64,000 bases of DNA from CBFDBF01 sp050287725 (GCA_050287725.1 JBNKCL010000008.1:1-64000), one strand, 5' to 3'; positions 17,600-26,047 are shown, counted from the first letter of the stretch. Program-made: numbers and translations. The notes: generated by a model not told the origin, from the sequence alone.

Positions 17600-17633
17600 A
17601 AAAAAAGTCCGGGTGCCTCGCGACACCCGGACT
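17600..17633 (-). terminator. Intrinsic terminator of aprBA
   Basis: A perfect 10-bp stem AGTCCGGGTG / CACCCGGACT with an 8-base loop. Read on the minus strand it is followed by a run of T (A-run at 17600-17606 on plus). It lies 31 bases after the aprA stop. Confidence 0.93.
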
Positions 17634-17663
17634 CAGTCAAGCCTTCAGGCTGTCAAATAACGC

Positions 17664-19652
17664 TTACTTGAACAGCTTGGACTTGTCGACCAGATCCACA
17701 TGTGCCCGCTTGAAGCACTTGAAGGTCTTGGCCTCTTTGTCGTAGATGGAGTTCACGAAGCACTTCCAGTTTTCTTCGTCCACGAAGTTCTTGTCCATGC
17801 GGTAGTAGAAGCCCGGGTAACGGGATTCTTCACGGAACTGGATGTGTTTCATGTGCGCTTCCGCGGTAAGGATGCGGTGGTAGTTCTCCCAGGCCCGCAG
17901 CAGTTCGTGCAGGTCTTTGGCGCGCATCTTCCTGGCGTCTTCCTTCAGGTCCTGAAGCTTCTCCTCCGCCACGGCGAGCATGTGCTCGTTGGTGGTGTAG
18001 TAGGTTGCAACACCGGCAACGTACTCGTCCATCAGCTTCTGCAGACGGAACTGCAGCATGCGCGGGGTGACGTAGTTCGGGTTTACGTCGATGGCGGTAG
18101 AGTAGTCCTTGAACTCCAGGAAGTTGCGGACCGGACGGTAGATCTCTTCGATCAGCTCGTCCACGGAGGTTTCCAGCTCAGGCTTCCAGTCCTTGTTGTC
18201 CATCACGAACTGCACCATGCCCTTGGCCGCAATACGGCCTTCGGCGTGGGAGCCGGAGGAGAACTTGTGACCGGAGGCGCCGACACCGTCAGCAGCGGTG
18301 AACAGACCACGTACGGTGGTCATGCCACGGTAACCCCAGCTCCAACCACTCGGCAGGTGCTCGGGGATGCCGCCTTCGGCTTCGTCGGTGGGAGCGCCCA
18401 GATCTTCCGGACCGGAGACCCAGATGCCGCAGCAACCGGAGTGGGAACCCAGCAGGTACGGTTCGGTAGGCATCAGCTCGGAGTTCTTCTTCTCCGGCTC
18501 GATGTTCTCACCGGCCCAGATACCGCACTGACCGACACACATATCGAGGAAGTCTTCCCAGGCTTCGGCTTCCAGATGCTTCACCTCGCGGGGAGACAGG
18601 GTCTCACGCAGGTTGGCGAGAGCGGTCACGGTGTCCATCCAGATGGGACCGCGGCCTTCTTTCATCTCTTTCAGCATCAAGTGGTTACGCAGGCAGGAAG
18701 CGGGAACCGCGGCCTGACCATACGGAGGATAATCGTTCAGCATATCCTTGTTGCGAACCATGTAGACTTCGCCGAAGGCGTTGGTGGCCTGGGACTTGAA
18801 CAGCAGGAACCAGGCGCCAACCGGACCGTAACCGTCCTTGAAGCGGGCGGGTACGAAGCGGTTTTCCATCATGGTCAGCTCGGCGCCGGCCTCGGCGGCC
18901 ATGGCGTAGGTGGAACCGGCGTTCCACACCGGATACCAGGCGCGGCCCTGACCTTCACCCACGGAGCGGGGACGGAAGATGTTCACACAGCCGCCGGCCA
19001 CCAGCAGGCAAGCCTTGAACTTGTAAACGAACAGCTTGTGATCGCGGACGGAGAAACCGACGGCACCGGCGACGCGGTTCTTGTCGTTCTTGTCGTTGAC
19101 CAGCTTCACGATGAAGATACGCTCCTGGATGTTTTCCATACCCAGGGCCTTCTTGGCGGCCTCGGCGACGATCCACTTGTAGGATTCACCGTTGATCATG
19201 ATCTGCCACTTACCGGAACGTACCGGCTTGCCGCCGTCGGCCAGGGAAGTCATGCCCTGGGCGCCGTCGTGACGCTCGCCGTTCTCGTCAATCTTCCAGA
19301 TCGGCAGACCCCACTCCTCGAACAGGTGCACGGACTCGTCCACGTGGCGGCCCAGGTCATAGGCCAGGTCGTCACGGGTGATGCCCATCAGGTCGTTGGA
19401 GACCATACGGGCGTAGTCGGCAGGATCCTGCTCGGGGCCGATATAGGTGTTAATTGCGGACAGACCCTGGGCCACGGCACCGGAACGGTCCATAGCAGCC
19501 TTGTCCACCAGCTTGATCTTGATGTCGCCGCCGGCGGCTTGTACCCAAGGACCAATCTCGTATGCGGCACCACAGGCGCCCATACCACCGCCGATTATGA
19601 GGATATCAACCTCTTCTTCGACGACTTCAGGATTTCCAAATTCTCCAGCCAT
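17664..19652 (-). CDS. aprA: Adenylylsulfate (APS) reductase alpha subunit
   Basis: Flavoprotein that interconverts sulfite plus AMP and APS. 662 residues, of the length found in sulfur oxidisers. The FAD-binding motif GGGMGACGA is at residues 21-29 and a GSGAVAQGLSAINTY-type segment follows. The histidine/arginine-rich flavin-site regions and the succinate-dehydrogenase-like tail are intact. It forms the AB heterodimer with AprB, 58 bases upstream, and ends with a strong intrinsic terminator. Direction in this organism is probably oxidative (sulfite to APS), because qmoAB-hdrCB rather than qmoC is present and no DsrAB is in view. It lies 12.6 kb from the qmo operon and on the other strand. 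Confidence 0.96.
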   Translation of the reverse strand: MAGEFGNPEVVEEEVDILIIGGGMGACGAAYEIGPWVQAAGGDIKIKLVDKAAMDRSGAVAQGLSAINTYIGPEQDPADYARMVSNDLMGITRDDLAYDLGRHVDESVHLFEEWGLPIWKIDENGERHDGAQGMTSLADGGKPVRSGKWQIMINGESYKWIVAEAAKKALGMENIQERIFIVKLVNDKNDKNRVAGAVGFSVRDHKLFVYKFKACLLVAGGCVNIFRPRSVGEGQGRAWYPVWNAGSTYAMAAEAGAELTMMENRFVPARFKDGYGPVGAWFLLFKSQATNAFGEVYMVRNKDMLNDYPPYGQAAVPASCLRNHLMLKEMKEGRGPIWMDTVTALANLRETLSPREVKHLEAEAWEDFLDMCVGQCGIWAGENIEPEKKNSELMPTEPYLLGSHSGCCGIWVSGPEDLGAPTDEAEGGIPEHLPSGWSWGYRGMTTVRGLFTAADGVGASGHKFSSGSHAEGRIAAKGMVQFVMDNKDWKPELETSVDELIEEIYRPVRNFLEFKDYSTAIDVNPNYVTPRMLQFRLQKLMDEYVAGVATYYTTNEHMLAVAEEKLQDLKEDARKMRAKDLHELLRAWENYHRILTAEAHMKHIQFREESRYPGFYYRMDKNFVDEENWKCFVNSIYDKEAKTFKCFKRAHVDLVDKSKLFK

Positions 19653-19710
19653 TTGTAATTACCTCGTAATAGAATCTGTAACTAAAAGGGGTTCGTCTTT
19701 GAAACCCTGA

Positions 19711-20178
19711 TTATTTGCGGATCAGTTCGCTCGGGTTGCCAGTACGGTAACCGTTGCACTGTACGAAGTAGCCGGGCTCCTTGATCTTGCTCATATCAGC
19801 AGCCGGCTTGCCACCGTACGGATCGATGGAACCTTCCGGGGTAGTACGAATGGGGAACTTGAAACGCTTCATGGTGCCGTTGCGGAACTTGATGGTCCAC
19901 ATGATGGAATCGGTACCACGCAGGGGTTGTACGGAACCACCCAGAGGAACGATGTCGGCGTAAGGACGCGCTTCGATGGCCTGCTGCGGGCAGATCTTGA
20001 TGCAGGAGTAGCACTCCCAGCACTGCTCCGGCTCCTGGTTGAAGGCGCGCATCTCATGGCCGGTCTCGGAACCATCCTTATCCAGCTTCATAAGGTTATG
20101 CGGGCAGATGTACATGCAAGCGGTCTTGTCCTGACCCTTGCAGCCATCACACTTGTCGGTACGCACAAAACTTGGCAT
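19711..20178 (-). CDS. aprB: Adenylylsulfate (APS) reductase beta subunit
   Basis: Ferredoxin-like subunit that passes electrons to and from the FAD of AprA. 155 residues. Two 4Fe-4S clusters are visible: C10, C13, C21, C25 (CDGC...CMYICP) and C53, C56, C59, C63 (CWECYSCIKICP). The long C-terminal tail wraps around AprA in known structures. The ATG at 20178 has AGGAG 9 bases upstream. It is the first gene of the aprBA operon, downstream of a 411-base spacer that carries a small hairpin (20218-20232). Confidence 0.96.
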   Translation of the reverse strand: MPSFVRTDKCDGCKGQDKTACMYICPHNLMKLDKDGSETGHEMRAFNQEPEQCWECYSCIKICPQQAIEARPYADIVPLGGSVQPLRGTDSIMWTIKFRNGTMKRFKFPIRTTPEGSIDPYGGKPAADMSKIKEPGYFVQCNGYRTGNPSELIRK

Positions 20179-20589
20179 GGTGCTTTTCTCCTAGTTTCAC
20201 TGCAGTGAGTTATTATTGCCGCTTGTGGCGGCGGTTTCTCGAGTCATATAACCGGTGTCTATCCGGCGTTGGGATCTCAATTCGTTTACCCTGTCCCTGG
20301 AAACGGCCACTCCATAAAGCAACCGCATGGATAATTCTTCGGGGGAATTTTCGAGCTGAGCAGGCCAAATAACCGCGCTAAATCCCCATTTTTCCTGCCT
20401 ACGCCCAGCGTCAGGGGCATCAACCATAATGAGTTGTCGCGAAAAGTGCCAAACAGTTTTTTGGCAGTGACCATAAATTCGCTTTATCCCCGCTTTGCCT
20501 TCCTCCGGCGCTGTGGTTAATATCCCCGGCGGAAACCGATTACCTATGATTTTCCCAGGAAAATACCCGCCTTTGAGGGGCTGAACCTT
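20179..20589. promoter_or_regulatory. Divergent control region of aprBA and the thioredoxin-HEAT gene
   Basis: About 411 bases without a supported gene between divergent aprB and the plus-strand thioredoxin-like gene. A 5-bp GCCGC/GCGGC hairpin (20218-20232) lies close to the aprB ribosome site and could shape the 5' leader. I could not identify a clear -35/-10 pair. A long minus-strand open frame here has no ribosome site or family likeness and is not counted as a gene. Confidence 0.5.
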
Positions 20590-21255
20590 GTGAACTCCGT
20601 GGACAAAAAACCTGTCGCTGCGCTGTTGCTGATCGCCCCGGGCTGCCCCCACTGTTCCGGCGTCCTGGAGACCTTGAACAGTCTGCTAAAGGAGGGGGTG
20701 ATAGGGACTCTGGAAGTGGTTAATGTGGCGGCTCATCCCGAGCGGGCGGAAGCGCTGGGGATACGCTCCGTACCCTGGGTCCGCGTCGGCGGTTTCGAGT
20801 CGGAAGGGGCGGTTACACCGGAGAAATTGCGCTCCTGGGCGGAGCTTTCAGCGGCGGAGGATGCCGGCACCGGCGCCCATTTCAGCCACCTGCTGGAGCG
20901 CCGCCGTCTGGACCAGGCGGTCGCACTGATCCGGGCCGACCCCCCTCGGCTGGTGGAGCTGGTCACTCTGCTAGAGACGGAAGACACCCCGCTGGCCGTG
21001 CGTATCGGCGTGGGGGCCGTCATGGAAGAACTGGCGGACAGCGGTTTGCTGGAGCACGCATTCCAACGGCTGGTCCAGCTCACTCACTCCCCGGAACCTC
21101 ATATCCGGGCGGACGCCTGTCACTACCTGGCACTCTCCGGCAAGCGGGAAGCCCTACCTGAATTCCAGCGTCTGCTGGATGATGAAAACCACGAAGTCCG
21201 GGAGATCGCCCGGGAGAGCCTGGAGGCCCTTGCGGCCGCCGGTCCCCTGCACTGA
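20590..21255 (+). CDS. Thioredoxin-fold protein fused to HEAT-like repeats
   Basis: A 221-residue protein. The N-terminal thioredoxin-like part has a CPHC pair at C19/C22 and the cis-proline segment SVPWVRVGG, so it can plausibly do thiol-disulfide chemistry. The C-terminal part (from about residue 95) is helical and ends in HEAT-type repeats such as HIRADACHYLALSGKREALPEFQRLL and a following EVREIARESLEAL. No signal peptide is visible, so it is probably cytoplasmic. The GTG start has GAGGGG about 10 bases upstream. It is transcribed divergently from aprBA, which suggests, but does not show, a link to sulfur metabolism. Confidence 0.75.
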   Translation: MNSVDKKPVAALLLIAPGCPHCSGVLETLNSLLKEGVIGTLEVVNVAAHPERAEALGIRSVPWVRVGGFESEGAVTPEKLRSWAELSAAEDAGTGAHFSHLLERRRLDQAVALIRADPPRLVELVTLLETEDTPLAVRIGVGAVMEELADSGLLEHAFQRLVQLTHSPEPHIRADACHYLALSGKREALPEFQRLLDDENHEVREIARESLEALAAAGPLH

Positions 21256-21306
21256 GCAGGGGACCGGCTCGCTTGCCACACCACCCCCTAAAAGTAACCC
21301 GCACGA

Positions 21307-21648
21307 TCAACGGTAATGAGGATACCGGTTGTGGGAGAAAAGATCCCAGAACAGATTCGGCTGCCGGCGCTGGACACGATAACGGTAGTAGGGCCGCTGG
21401 TGATATCTGTTAAACCTGTTATAGCGGTACTTCGAGAACCGCCTCCGGTCCGGGTAATAGCGGTGCTCCTGATGGATCCTCAGATGTTTGTTCTGTGAGG
21501 CCCATGCCGCTTTCTGAACCATCTCGCCGGATTTCACGCCCCTATCATGGGATCCGGAATGGCCGTAGTAAGATGAACCGGCAAACGCCGGCAGCGCTAC
21601 GCCGATCCCCAGAACGGCTATCAGAAGGCCCTTGGTAAAAGTTTTCAT
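21307..21648 (-). CDS. Small exported Tyr/Arg/His-rich protein (paralogue A)
   Basis: A 113-residue protein. The signal peptide MKTFTKGLLIAVLGIGVALP ends at AFAG, so it is exported. The mature part is rich in Tyr, Arg and His (YRYNRFNRYHQRPYYRYR). Its signal peptide and upstream 100 bases are near-copies of those of the gene at 21754-22185, showing tandem duplication. ATG at 21648 has AAGGAGAGAG upstream. Periplasmic or envelope stress role is possible; nothing in the sequence names one. Confidence 0.7.
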   Translation of the reverse strand: MKTFTKGLLIAVLGIGVALPAFAGSSYYGHSGSHDRGVKSGEMVQKAAWASQNKHLRIHQEHRYYPDRRRFSKYRYNRFNRYHQRPYYRYRVQRRQPNLFWDLFSHNRYPHYR

Positions 21649-21747
21649 TGCTCTCTCCTTGTCAACTGTTTCTCAAGATGCGAGTTCAGTCTATGGGAGG
21701 ATCCATGAACCTTCGCTGAACGGAATAGCGATGTCCGACGGCCGCCG
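21649..21747 (-). promoter_or_regulatory. Copied upstream region of paralogue A with 11-bp-spaced GTTCA repeats
   Basis: On the minus strand two GTTCA boxes (plus-strand TGAAC at 21706-21710 and 21717-21721) lie exactly 11 bp apart, about 12 bp upstream of a TAGACT -10-like element (21688-21693). This spacing is typical of direct repeats bound by OmpR/PhoB-family response regulators that replace the -35 element. The same arrangement is copied before paralogue B. Confidence 0.6.
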
Positions 21748-21753
21748 CTGTTA

Positions 21754-22185
21754 TCAATACCGCCAGTTATTACGATAGTCTTGGCGACGAATCCGGTCTG
21801 AATCGTTGGTGTTCAGACCAAAGAGCGGATAAGAGTTCCGATATTGGGGGCGATAGCCGTAGTGCGCCCGCTGATTATTGCGTCTCAGCTGATAAATGTG
21901 CTTACTGGCGCGGTTTAAGTTGTTCACCAGGATCTCGCGCTCCCGCTTCGTAATCCGACCGTCCCTGAGAATATCCCGCCGCATTTGCGCGATTCTCTGC
22001 TGTTCGCGCCTCAGGATTCGCACCTCTTCGCGGGTCAACTCACCGGATCTTATTCCTTCTTCGATACGCTTGTTCTGGTTATAACTCCTATCCTTTTCCC
22101 TATTGTAAGCCGCGTCGGCAAACGCCGGCAGCACCATGCCGAGCCCCAGAACGGCAACCAGAAGGCTTTTAGTAGAAATTTTCAT
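21754..22185 (-). CDS. Small exported basic protein (paralogue B)
   Basis: A 143-residue protein. The signal peptide MKISTKSLLVAVLGLGMVLP ends at AFAD and closely matches that of paralogue A. The mature part carries KRIEEGIRSGELTREEVRILRREQQRIAQ and RDGRITKREREILVNNLNRASKHIYQL. These are two helix pairs with a GxLTxxE / GxITxxE loop that resembles degenerate EF-hand-like or stress-protein repeats, but I cannot assign calcium binding. ATG at 22185 follows AGGAGAGAG. It was probably the source or product of the duplication. Confidence 0.7.
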   Translation of the reverse strand: MKISTKSLLVAVLGLGMVLPAFADAAYNREKDRSYNQNKRIEEGIRSGELTREEVRILRREQQRIAQMRRDILRDGRITKREREILVNNLNRASKHIYQLRRNNQRAHYGYRPQYRNSYPLFGLNTNDSDRIRRQDYRNNWRY

Positions 22186-22286
22186 TGCTCTCTCCTCTTC
22201 AACTGTTTCTCAAGATGCGAGTTCAGTCTACGAGGGGCCCCATGAACCTTCGCTGAACGGATTAACGACGTCCGGCGGCCGCCGGA
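22186..22286 (-). promoter_or_regulatory. Copied upstream region of paralogue B
   Basis: Near-identical to the region before paralogue A. GTTCA boxes (TGAAC at 22243-22247 and 22254-22258) are again 11 bp apart and about 12 bp from a TAGACT -10-like element (22225-22230). Conservation of both spacing and sequence, while the coding parts differ, argues that this control region matters. Confidence 0.6.
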
Positions 22287-22305
22287 AGTGCGTGCTGCCT
22301 GCGGC

Positions 22306-23238
22306 CTACCCGCCGCCAACAAGGGGCGACAGCCATTCAAACCACAGCGGCAGTGTCAACAGGCTCAACATGGTGGTGACGAAGACCGCCGCCGCATACA
22401 GCCCGGCATCCAGTTTATAGCGATCACACAGGACCACCCCCAGCACCATGGTCGGCATCGCCGCCTCGAGGGTAACCGCCGCCTGCAGCGGCGGCGCCAA
22501 TCCCGCCTGTCCGACGATCAGCAGGGCGGCGACCGGCAACAGCAGCAACTGGATAAGCGCCACCGGAAGAAGCAACGACAACCGCTCCCAATGCAGGGTG
22601 TCCCAGCGCAGTCCCATGCCGAGAGCAATCAACATCAACGGCGGCACCGTGAGCGCCAGCCTCTCCAGAACGCCTTCGAGCCAGGGACTCAGGGGCACAC
22701 CTGAAAAGTTGAGCACCACGCCGGCGAGGGCGGCCCACAACGGCGGCACCTTTATCAACGCCAGCAGAGGACTCTCACGGTATTCGGCATCCCCGTGGGA
22801 TTTGGCCAGCAGTATTCCCAGGGTCAGTAAAAGCGGTGTGCAGGCGAAAAGATCATACTGAATGGCAACGCTGCGCGCCCAGGGTCCCAGGGTCTCCTCC
22901 AGGACAGGCAATCCCAGATAGGTGGCGTTTGGCCATCCGGCGGCGAGGACCAGGGTTCCAACGGTAACCCTGGGTTTGCCCAGAAGCGTGTAGAGCCATT
23001 TGCTCAAACCGGCCCCAAGCAGCACCATGGCCGCCGCCACTGCTGCGATCCACAGGGAATCCACTCCCAGCGGCGCCCGCCACAGCACCAACAGGACCAG
23101 CGCCGGCAACAACAGTACAAAAACCAGGCTGGTAAGGGCCTGGCGCAGGGAGTCGGCATCGAGCCCCAACGGCTTTATCAGACGCCATCCCATGCCACAC
23201 AGGATGAGTACGGCCATCTGGCCAAGGACGAATAACAT
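22306..23238 (-). CDS. AEC-family membrane transporter
   Basis: A 310-residue protein with about ten hydrophobic helices. It fits the auxin efflux carrier/AEC fold: two five-helix halves, with GWPNATYLGLPVL in the middle crossover region and LEAAMPTMVLGVVLCDRY in the second half. Bacterial members export or import malonate, malate or related organic acids, but substrates cannot be predicted here. Starts with ATG at 23238. It is followed by trkA after 39 bases on the same strand. Confidence 0.85.
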   Translation of the reverse strand: MLFVLGQMAVLILCGMGWRLIKPLGLDADSLRQALTSLVFVLLLPALVLLVLWRAPLGVDSLWIAAVAAAMVLLGAGLSKWLYTLLGKPRVTVGTLVLAAGWPNATYLGLPVLEETLGPWARSVAIQYDLFACTPLLLTLGILLAKSHGDAEYRESPLLALIKVPPLWAALAGVVLNFSGVPLSPWLEGVLERLALTVPPLMLIALGMGLRWDTLHWERLSLLLPVALIQLLLLPVAALLIVGQAGLAPPLQAAVTLEAAMPTMVLGVVLCDRYKLDAGLYAAAVFVTTMLSLLTLPLWFEWLSPLVGGG

Positions 23239-23277
23239 TTGGACCTGCTACCTTCGGAAATGCCGCTCGAGCCGCCG

Positions 23278-24651
23278 TTAAAGAAAAGTAATCCCTACCT
23301 GGAACAACTTCTCCACCTCGGGTATGCGGCTCTTGTCGATCACGAACAGGATAACGTGGTCCCCGGTGTTGATCACCGTATCGTGATGGGCCATCAACAC
23401 CTCATCGCCCCGCACCAGCGCGCCGATACTGGTCCCGGGCGGCAACTGGATCTCCTCGATCATGCGCCCCACCACCTTAGAGGACTCAGGGTCCCCATGG
23501 GCCACCGCCTCAATCGCCTCCGCCGCACCCCGGCGCAGGGAATGCACCATGACCACGTCGCCACGACGCACATAGGTCAAAAGGCTGCCGATGGTGGCCT
23601 GCTGCGGGGATATGGCGATATCGATCGGCCCGCTCTCCACCAGATCCACATAGGCGGCACGGTTGATCAGCGCCATAACCTTACGTGCACCGAGCTGCTT
23701 GGCCAGCATGGCGGAGAGAATATTGGCCTCGTCGTCATTGGTTATGGCGCAGAAGACATCGACGTTTTCGATATTCTCCTCCAGCAGCAGATCCTCGTCC
23801 GCCGCATCCCCATGCAGCACGATGGTCTTCTCCAGCTCCTCCGCGATCTTCTGGGCGCGCTCCTTGTCCTGCTCGATCAGCTTGACCTGGTAATCCTTCT
23901 CCAGCGCCATCGCCAGACGCATGCCGATATTCCCGCCACCGGCGAAGATCAGGCGTTTGAACGGCTTTTCCAATCTCCGCAGCTCGCTCATCACCGCCCG
24001 GATGTTGTTGGCCGCGGCCACGAAAAACACCTCATCGTCCGCCTCGATCACAGTATTGCCCTGCGGCCGGATGGCTTGTCCCTTGCGATAGACGGCCGCC
24101 ACCCGCGCCTCCACATCCGGCATCCGCTCATAGAGCGTACGCAACTCCTTGCCCACCAGCGGCCCGCCGTAGTAGGCCCGCACCGCCACCAGCCGCACCC
24201 GGCCGCCGGTGAAATCCAGTACCTGGAGAGCGCCCGGATACTCGATCAACCGCATGATGTAGTCGGTGACCAGTTGCTCCGGACTGATCAGGAGATCAAT
24301 GGGCAAGGCCTCATTGCCGAACAACTGGGGATAGCGGGTGAACCCCTGGGCCCGTACCCGCGCGATCTTGGTGGGGGTGTGGAACAGGGTATAGGCGACC
24401 CGACAGGCCACCATGTTGGTTTCATCGCTGTTGGTGACGGCCAGGATCATGTCCGCGTCCTGCGCCCCCGCCCGCCGCAGGATCTCGGGATGGGCGGCAT
24501 GACCCTGCACCGTGCGCAGATCGAGCCGGTCCTGGAGCTTGCGCAACAGTTCCGGGTTCTGATCCACCACCGTGATGTCGTTGGCTTCAGAGGCCAGGTT
24601 ATTCGCAACCGACGATCCTACCTGTCCCGCGCCGAGAATGATGATTTTCAT
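23278..24651 (-). CDS. trkA: Trk potassium transport NAD-binding protein TrkA
   Basis: Peripheral regulatory subunit of the Trk K+ channel, 457 residues. Two RCK-N Rossmann modules are visible: IILGAGQVGSSVA at the N-terminus and FAGGGNIGMRLAMALE near residue 235, each followed by an RCK-C domain (the last with PPGTSIGALVRGDEVLMAHHD). NAD(H) binding gates the membrane partner TrkH, which is not in this window. The gene follows ntrX by 28 bases, the usual arrangement in gammaproteobacteria. Confidence 0.95.
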   Translation of the reverse strand: MKIIILGAGQVGSSVANNLASEANDITVVDQNPELLRKLQDRLDLRTVQGHAAHPEILRRAGAQDADMILAVTNSDETNMVACRVAYTLFHTPTKIARVRAQGFTRYPQLFGNEALPIDLLISPEQLVTDYIMRLIEYPGALQVLDFTGGRVRLVAVRAYYGGPLVGKELRTLYERMPDVEARVAAVYRKGQAIRPQGNTVIEADDEVFFVAAANNIRAVMSELRRLEKPFKRLIFAGGGNIGMRLAMALEKDYQVKLIEQDKERAQKIAEELEKTIVLHGDAADEDLLLEENIENVDVFCAITNDDEANILSAMLAKQLGARKVMALINRAAYVDLVESGPIDIAISPQQATIGSLLTYVRRGDVVMVHSLRRGAAEAIEAVAHGDPESSKVVGRMIEEIQLPPGTSIGALVRGDEVLMAHHDTVINTGDHVILFVIDKSRIPEVEKLFQVGITFL

Positions 24652-24679
24652 GATTACTCCGCTTCCCCGACCAACACCG

Positions 24680-26047
24680 CTATTTTCGCTGTTTGATCTC
24701 GATGCCCAAAGACTTCAACTTCCGGTAGAGGTGGGTACGCTCCAGCTCCGCCTCTTCCGCCGTCTGACCCACGTTGCCGTCGTGTTTATTCAGCTGATAT
24801 TCGAAATAGGCCCGCTCGAACTGCTCCCGCGCCAACCGTAACGGTTGATCGAAGGAGAACGGAAACCCGGCGCCGCTCTCGATCGCCAGCCGACCGCCCC
24901 CGATGGTGATCTCCACCTCCTCTTGCATGATCTCATCCCCCGCACCCAGGATCAGGAGCCGCTGCACCATGTTTTTGAGCTCCCGTACATTACCCGGCCA
25001 GGAGTAGTTGCGCAGATAGTTTTGCGCTCCCACGCTGAACCGCCGGTAGGGCAGTTTTTCGTGCGTGGCGAAATAGTCCACATAATAGTTGAGGAGATCG
25101 GAAACATCCTCATGGTGCTCGCGCAACGGCGGGATGTGAAGCGGCACCACGTTGAGATGATAGAAAAGATCTTCCCGGAACCGCCCGGCCCGCACCTCTT
25201 CCTCCAGGTCGCGCCGGGTGGCGGCGATAATGCGCACGTCGATCTGCACCGGATCGGTCCCGCCCACACGCAAAAAGGCGCCAGTGTCCAACGCCCCCAG
25301 CAACTGTCGCTGCGCCTCGCCGTCCATATCGGCCACTTCGTCCAGGAACAACGTGCCGCCGCGCGCCTCCTCCAGTGCGCCGTAATGGATGCGTCCGCCC
25401 TCTTCGCTCCCGAACAGCTCCCGCGCTGCGTTACCGGCGGTGATGGAGGAGACCCCCACATCCACGAACGGGCGCTCGCGCCGCGCACTTTGATGATGCA
25501 GATAGCGGGCAAAGGTCTCCCGACCGACACCCGGCTCCCCGGTGATCAATACCCAGGTATCGTGCTGCGCCAACCGTTTTACCTGTTCCCGCAACCGCTG
25601 CATTACCGCGCTGCGGCCGGTGGGCTCCACCACGTGGCGCGGATGGCGGCGCAGGCCGATATTCTCCTGCTGCAGCTTATCCGCTTCCAGCGCCCGCCCC
25701 ACGGTCAACAGAAGTTTGGCCAGCGAGAGCGGCTTCTCCAGAAAATCGTACGCCCCCAGGCGGGTCGCCTCTACCGCCGTCTCCACCGTGCCGTGCCCCG
25801 ACATCATAATCACAGGACAGGGCAGGCCGTCCTCTTCCGCCCACTCCTTTAACAGAGTGATGCCGTCGATGTCGGGCATCCAGATATCAAGCAATACCAG
25901 ATCCGGCCGCCGGTCCCGCAGTGCCCGCCGGGCCGTGGCGCCGTCCTCGGCCGTGGCGACGGTGTAGTGTTCATCCTCCAGGATCTCCTTTACCAGGTTG
26001 CGGATATCCGGTTCGTCATCCACCACCAGGACATGGGATGCAGTCAT
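24680..26047 (-). CDS. ntrX: NtrX-type response regulator with degraded AAA+ core
   Basis: 455 residues: receiver domain with phospho-acceptor D54, AAA+ domain (about 140-375) and a C-terminal Fis-type helix-turn-helix (VGQTAEEAELERTHLYRKLKSLGI). Walker B (GTLFLDEV) is intact. Walker A reads GEPGVGRE (170-177), with Arg176 where sigma-54 activators have lysine. The GAFTGA loop that touches sigma-54 is absent: after LFGS the sequence runs EEGGRIHYGALEEA. It is therefore unlikely to activate sigma-54 in the usual way and may act as a repressor or sigma-70 regulator, as reported for Neisseria NtrX. The ATG overlaps the ntrY stop (ATGA). Confidence 0.88.
   Translation of the reverse strand: MTASHVLVVDDEPDIRNLVKEILEDEHYTVATAEDGATARRALRDRRPDLVLLDIWMPDIDGITLLKEWAEEDGLPCPVIMMSGHGTVETAVEATRLGAYDFLEKPLSLAKLLLTVGRALEADKLQQENIGLRRHPRHVVEPTGRSAVMQRLREQVKRLAQHDTWVLITGEPGVGRETFARYLHHQSARRERPFVDVGVSSITAGNAARELFGSEEGGRIHYGALEEARGGTLFLDEVADMDGEAQRQLLGALDTGAFLRVGGTDPVQIDVRIIAATRRDLEEEVRAGRFREDLFYHLNVVPLHIPPLREHHEDVSDLLNYYVDYFATHEKLPYRRFSVGAQNYLRNYSWPGNVRELKNMVQRLLILGAGDEIMQEEVEITIGGGRLAIESGAGFPFSFDQPLRLAREQFERAYFEYQLNKHDGNVGQTAEEAELERTHLYRKLKSLGIEIKQRK

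Larger units (their letters stand above)
17351..17663. other. Intergenic region between YkgJ gene and aprA
   Basis: About 313 bases with no gene. It contains an AT-rich stretch (TATATATTTTAAC, 17410-17422) that may be the promoter for the leftward YkgJ gene, a long inverted repeat (17452-17555) and the terminator of aprBA (17600-17633). Confidence 0.6.

Noticed and set aside
17700..19658. 652-residue open frame on the plus strand across aprA
   Set aside because: Antisense to aprA, without a ribosome site or family likeness. Long antisense frames are expected in GC-rich genes.
20197..20652. Minus-strand frame of 151 residues between aprB and the thioredoxin-HEAT gene
   Set aside because: No ribosome site, overlaps the start of the plus-strand gene and shows no family likeness. 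Treated as intergenic.
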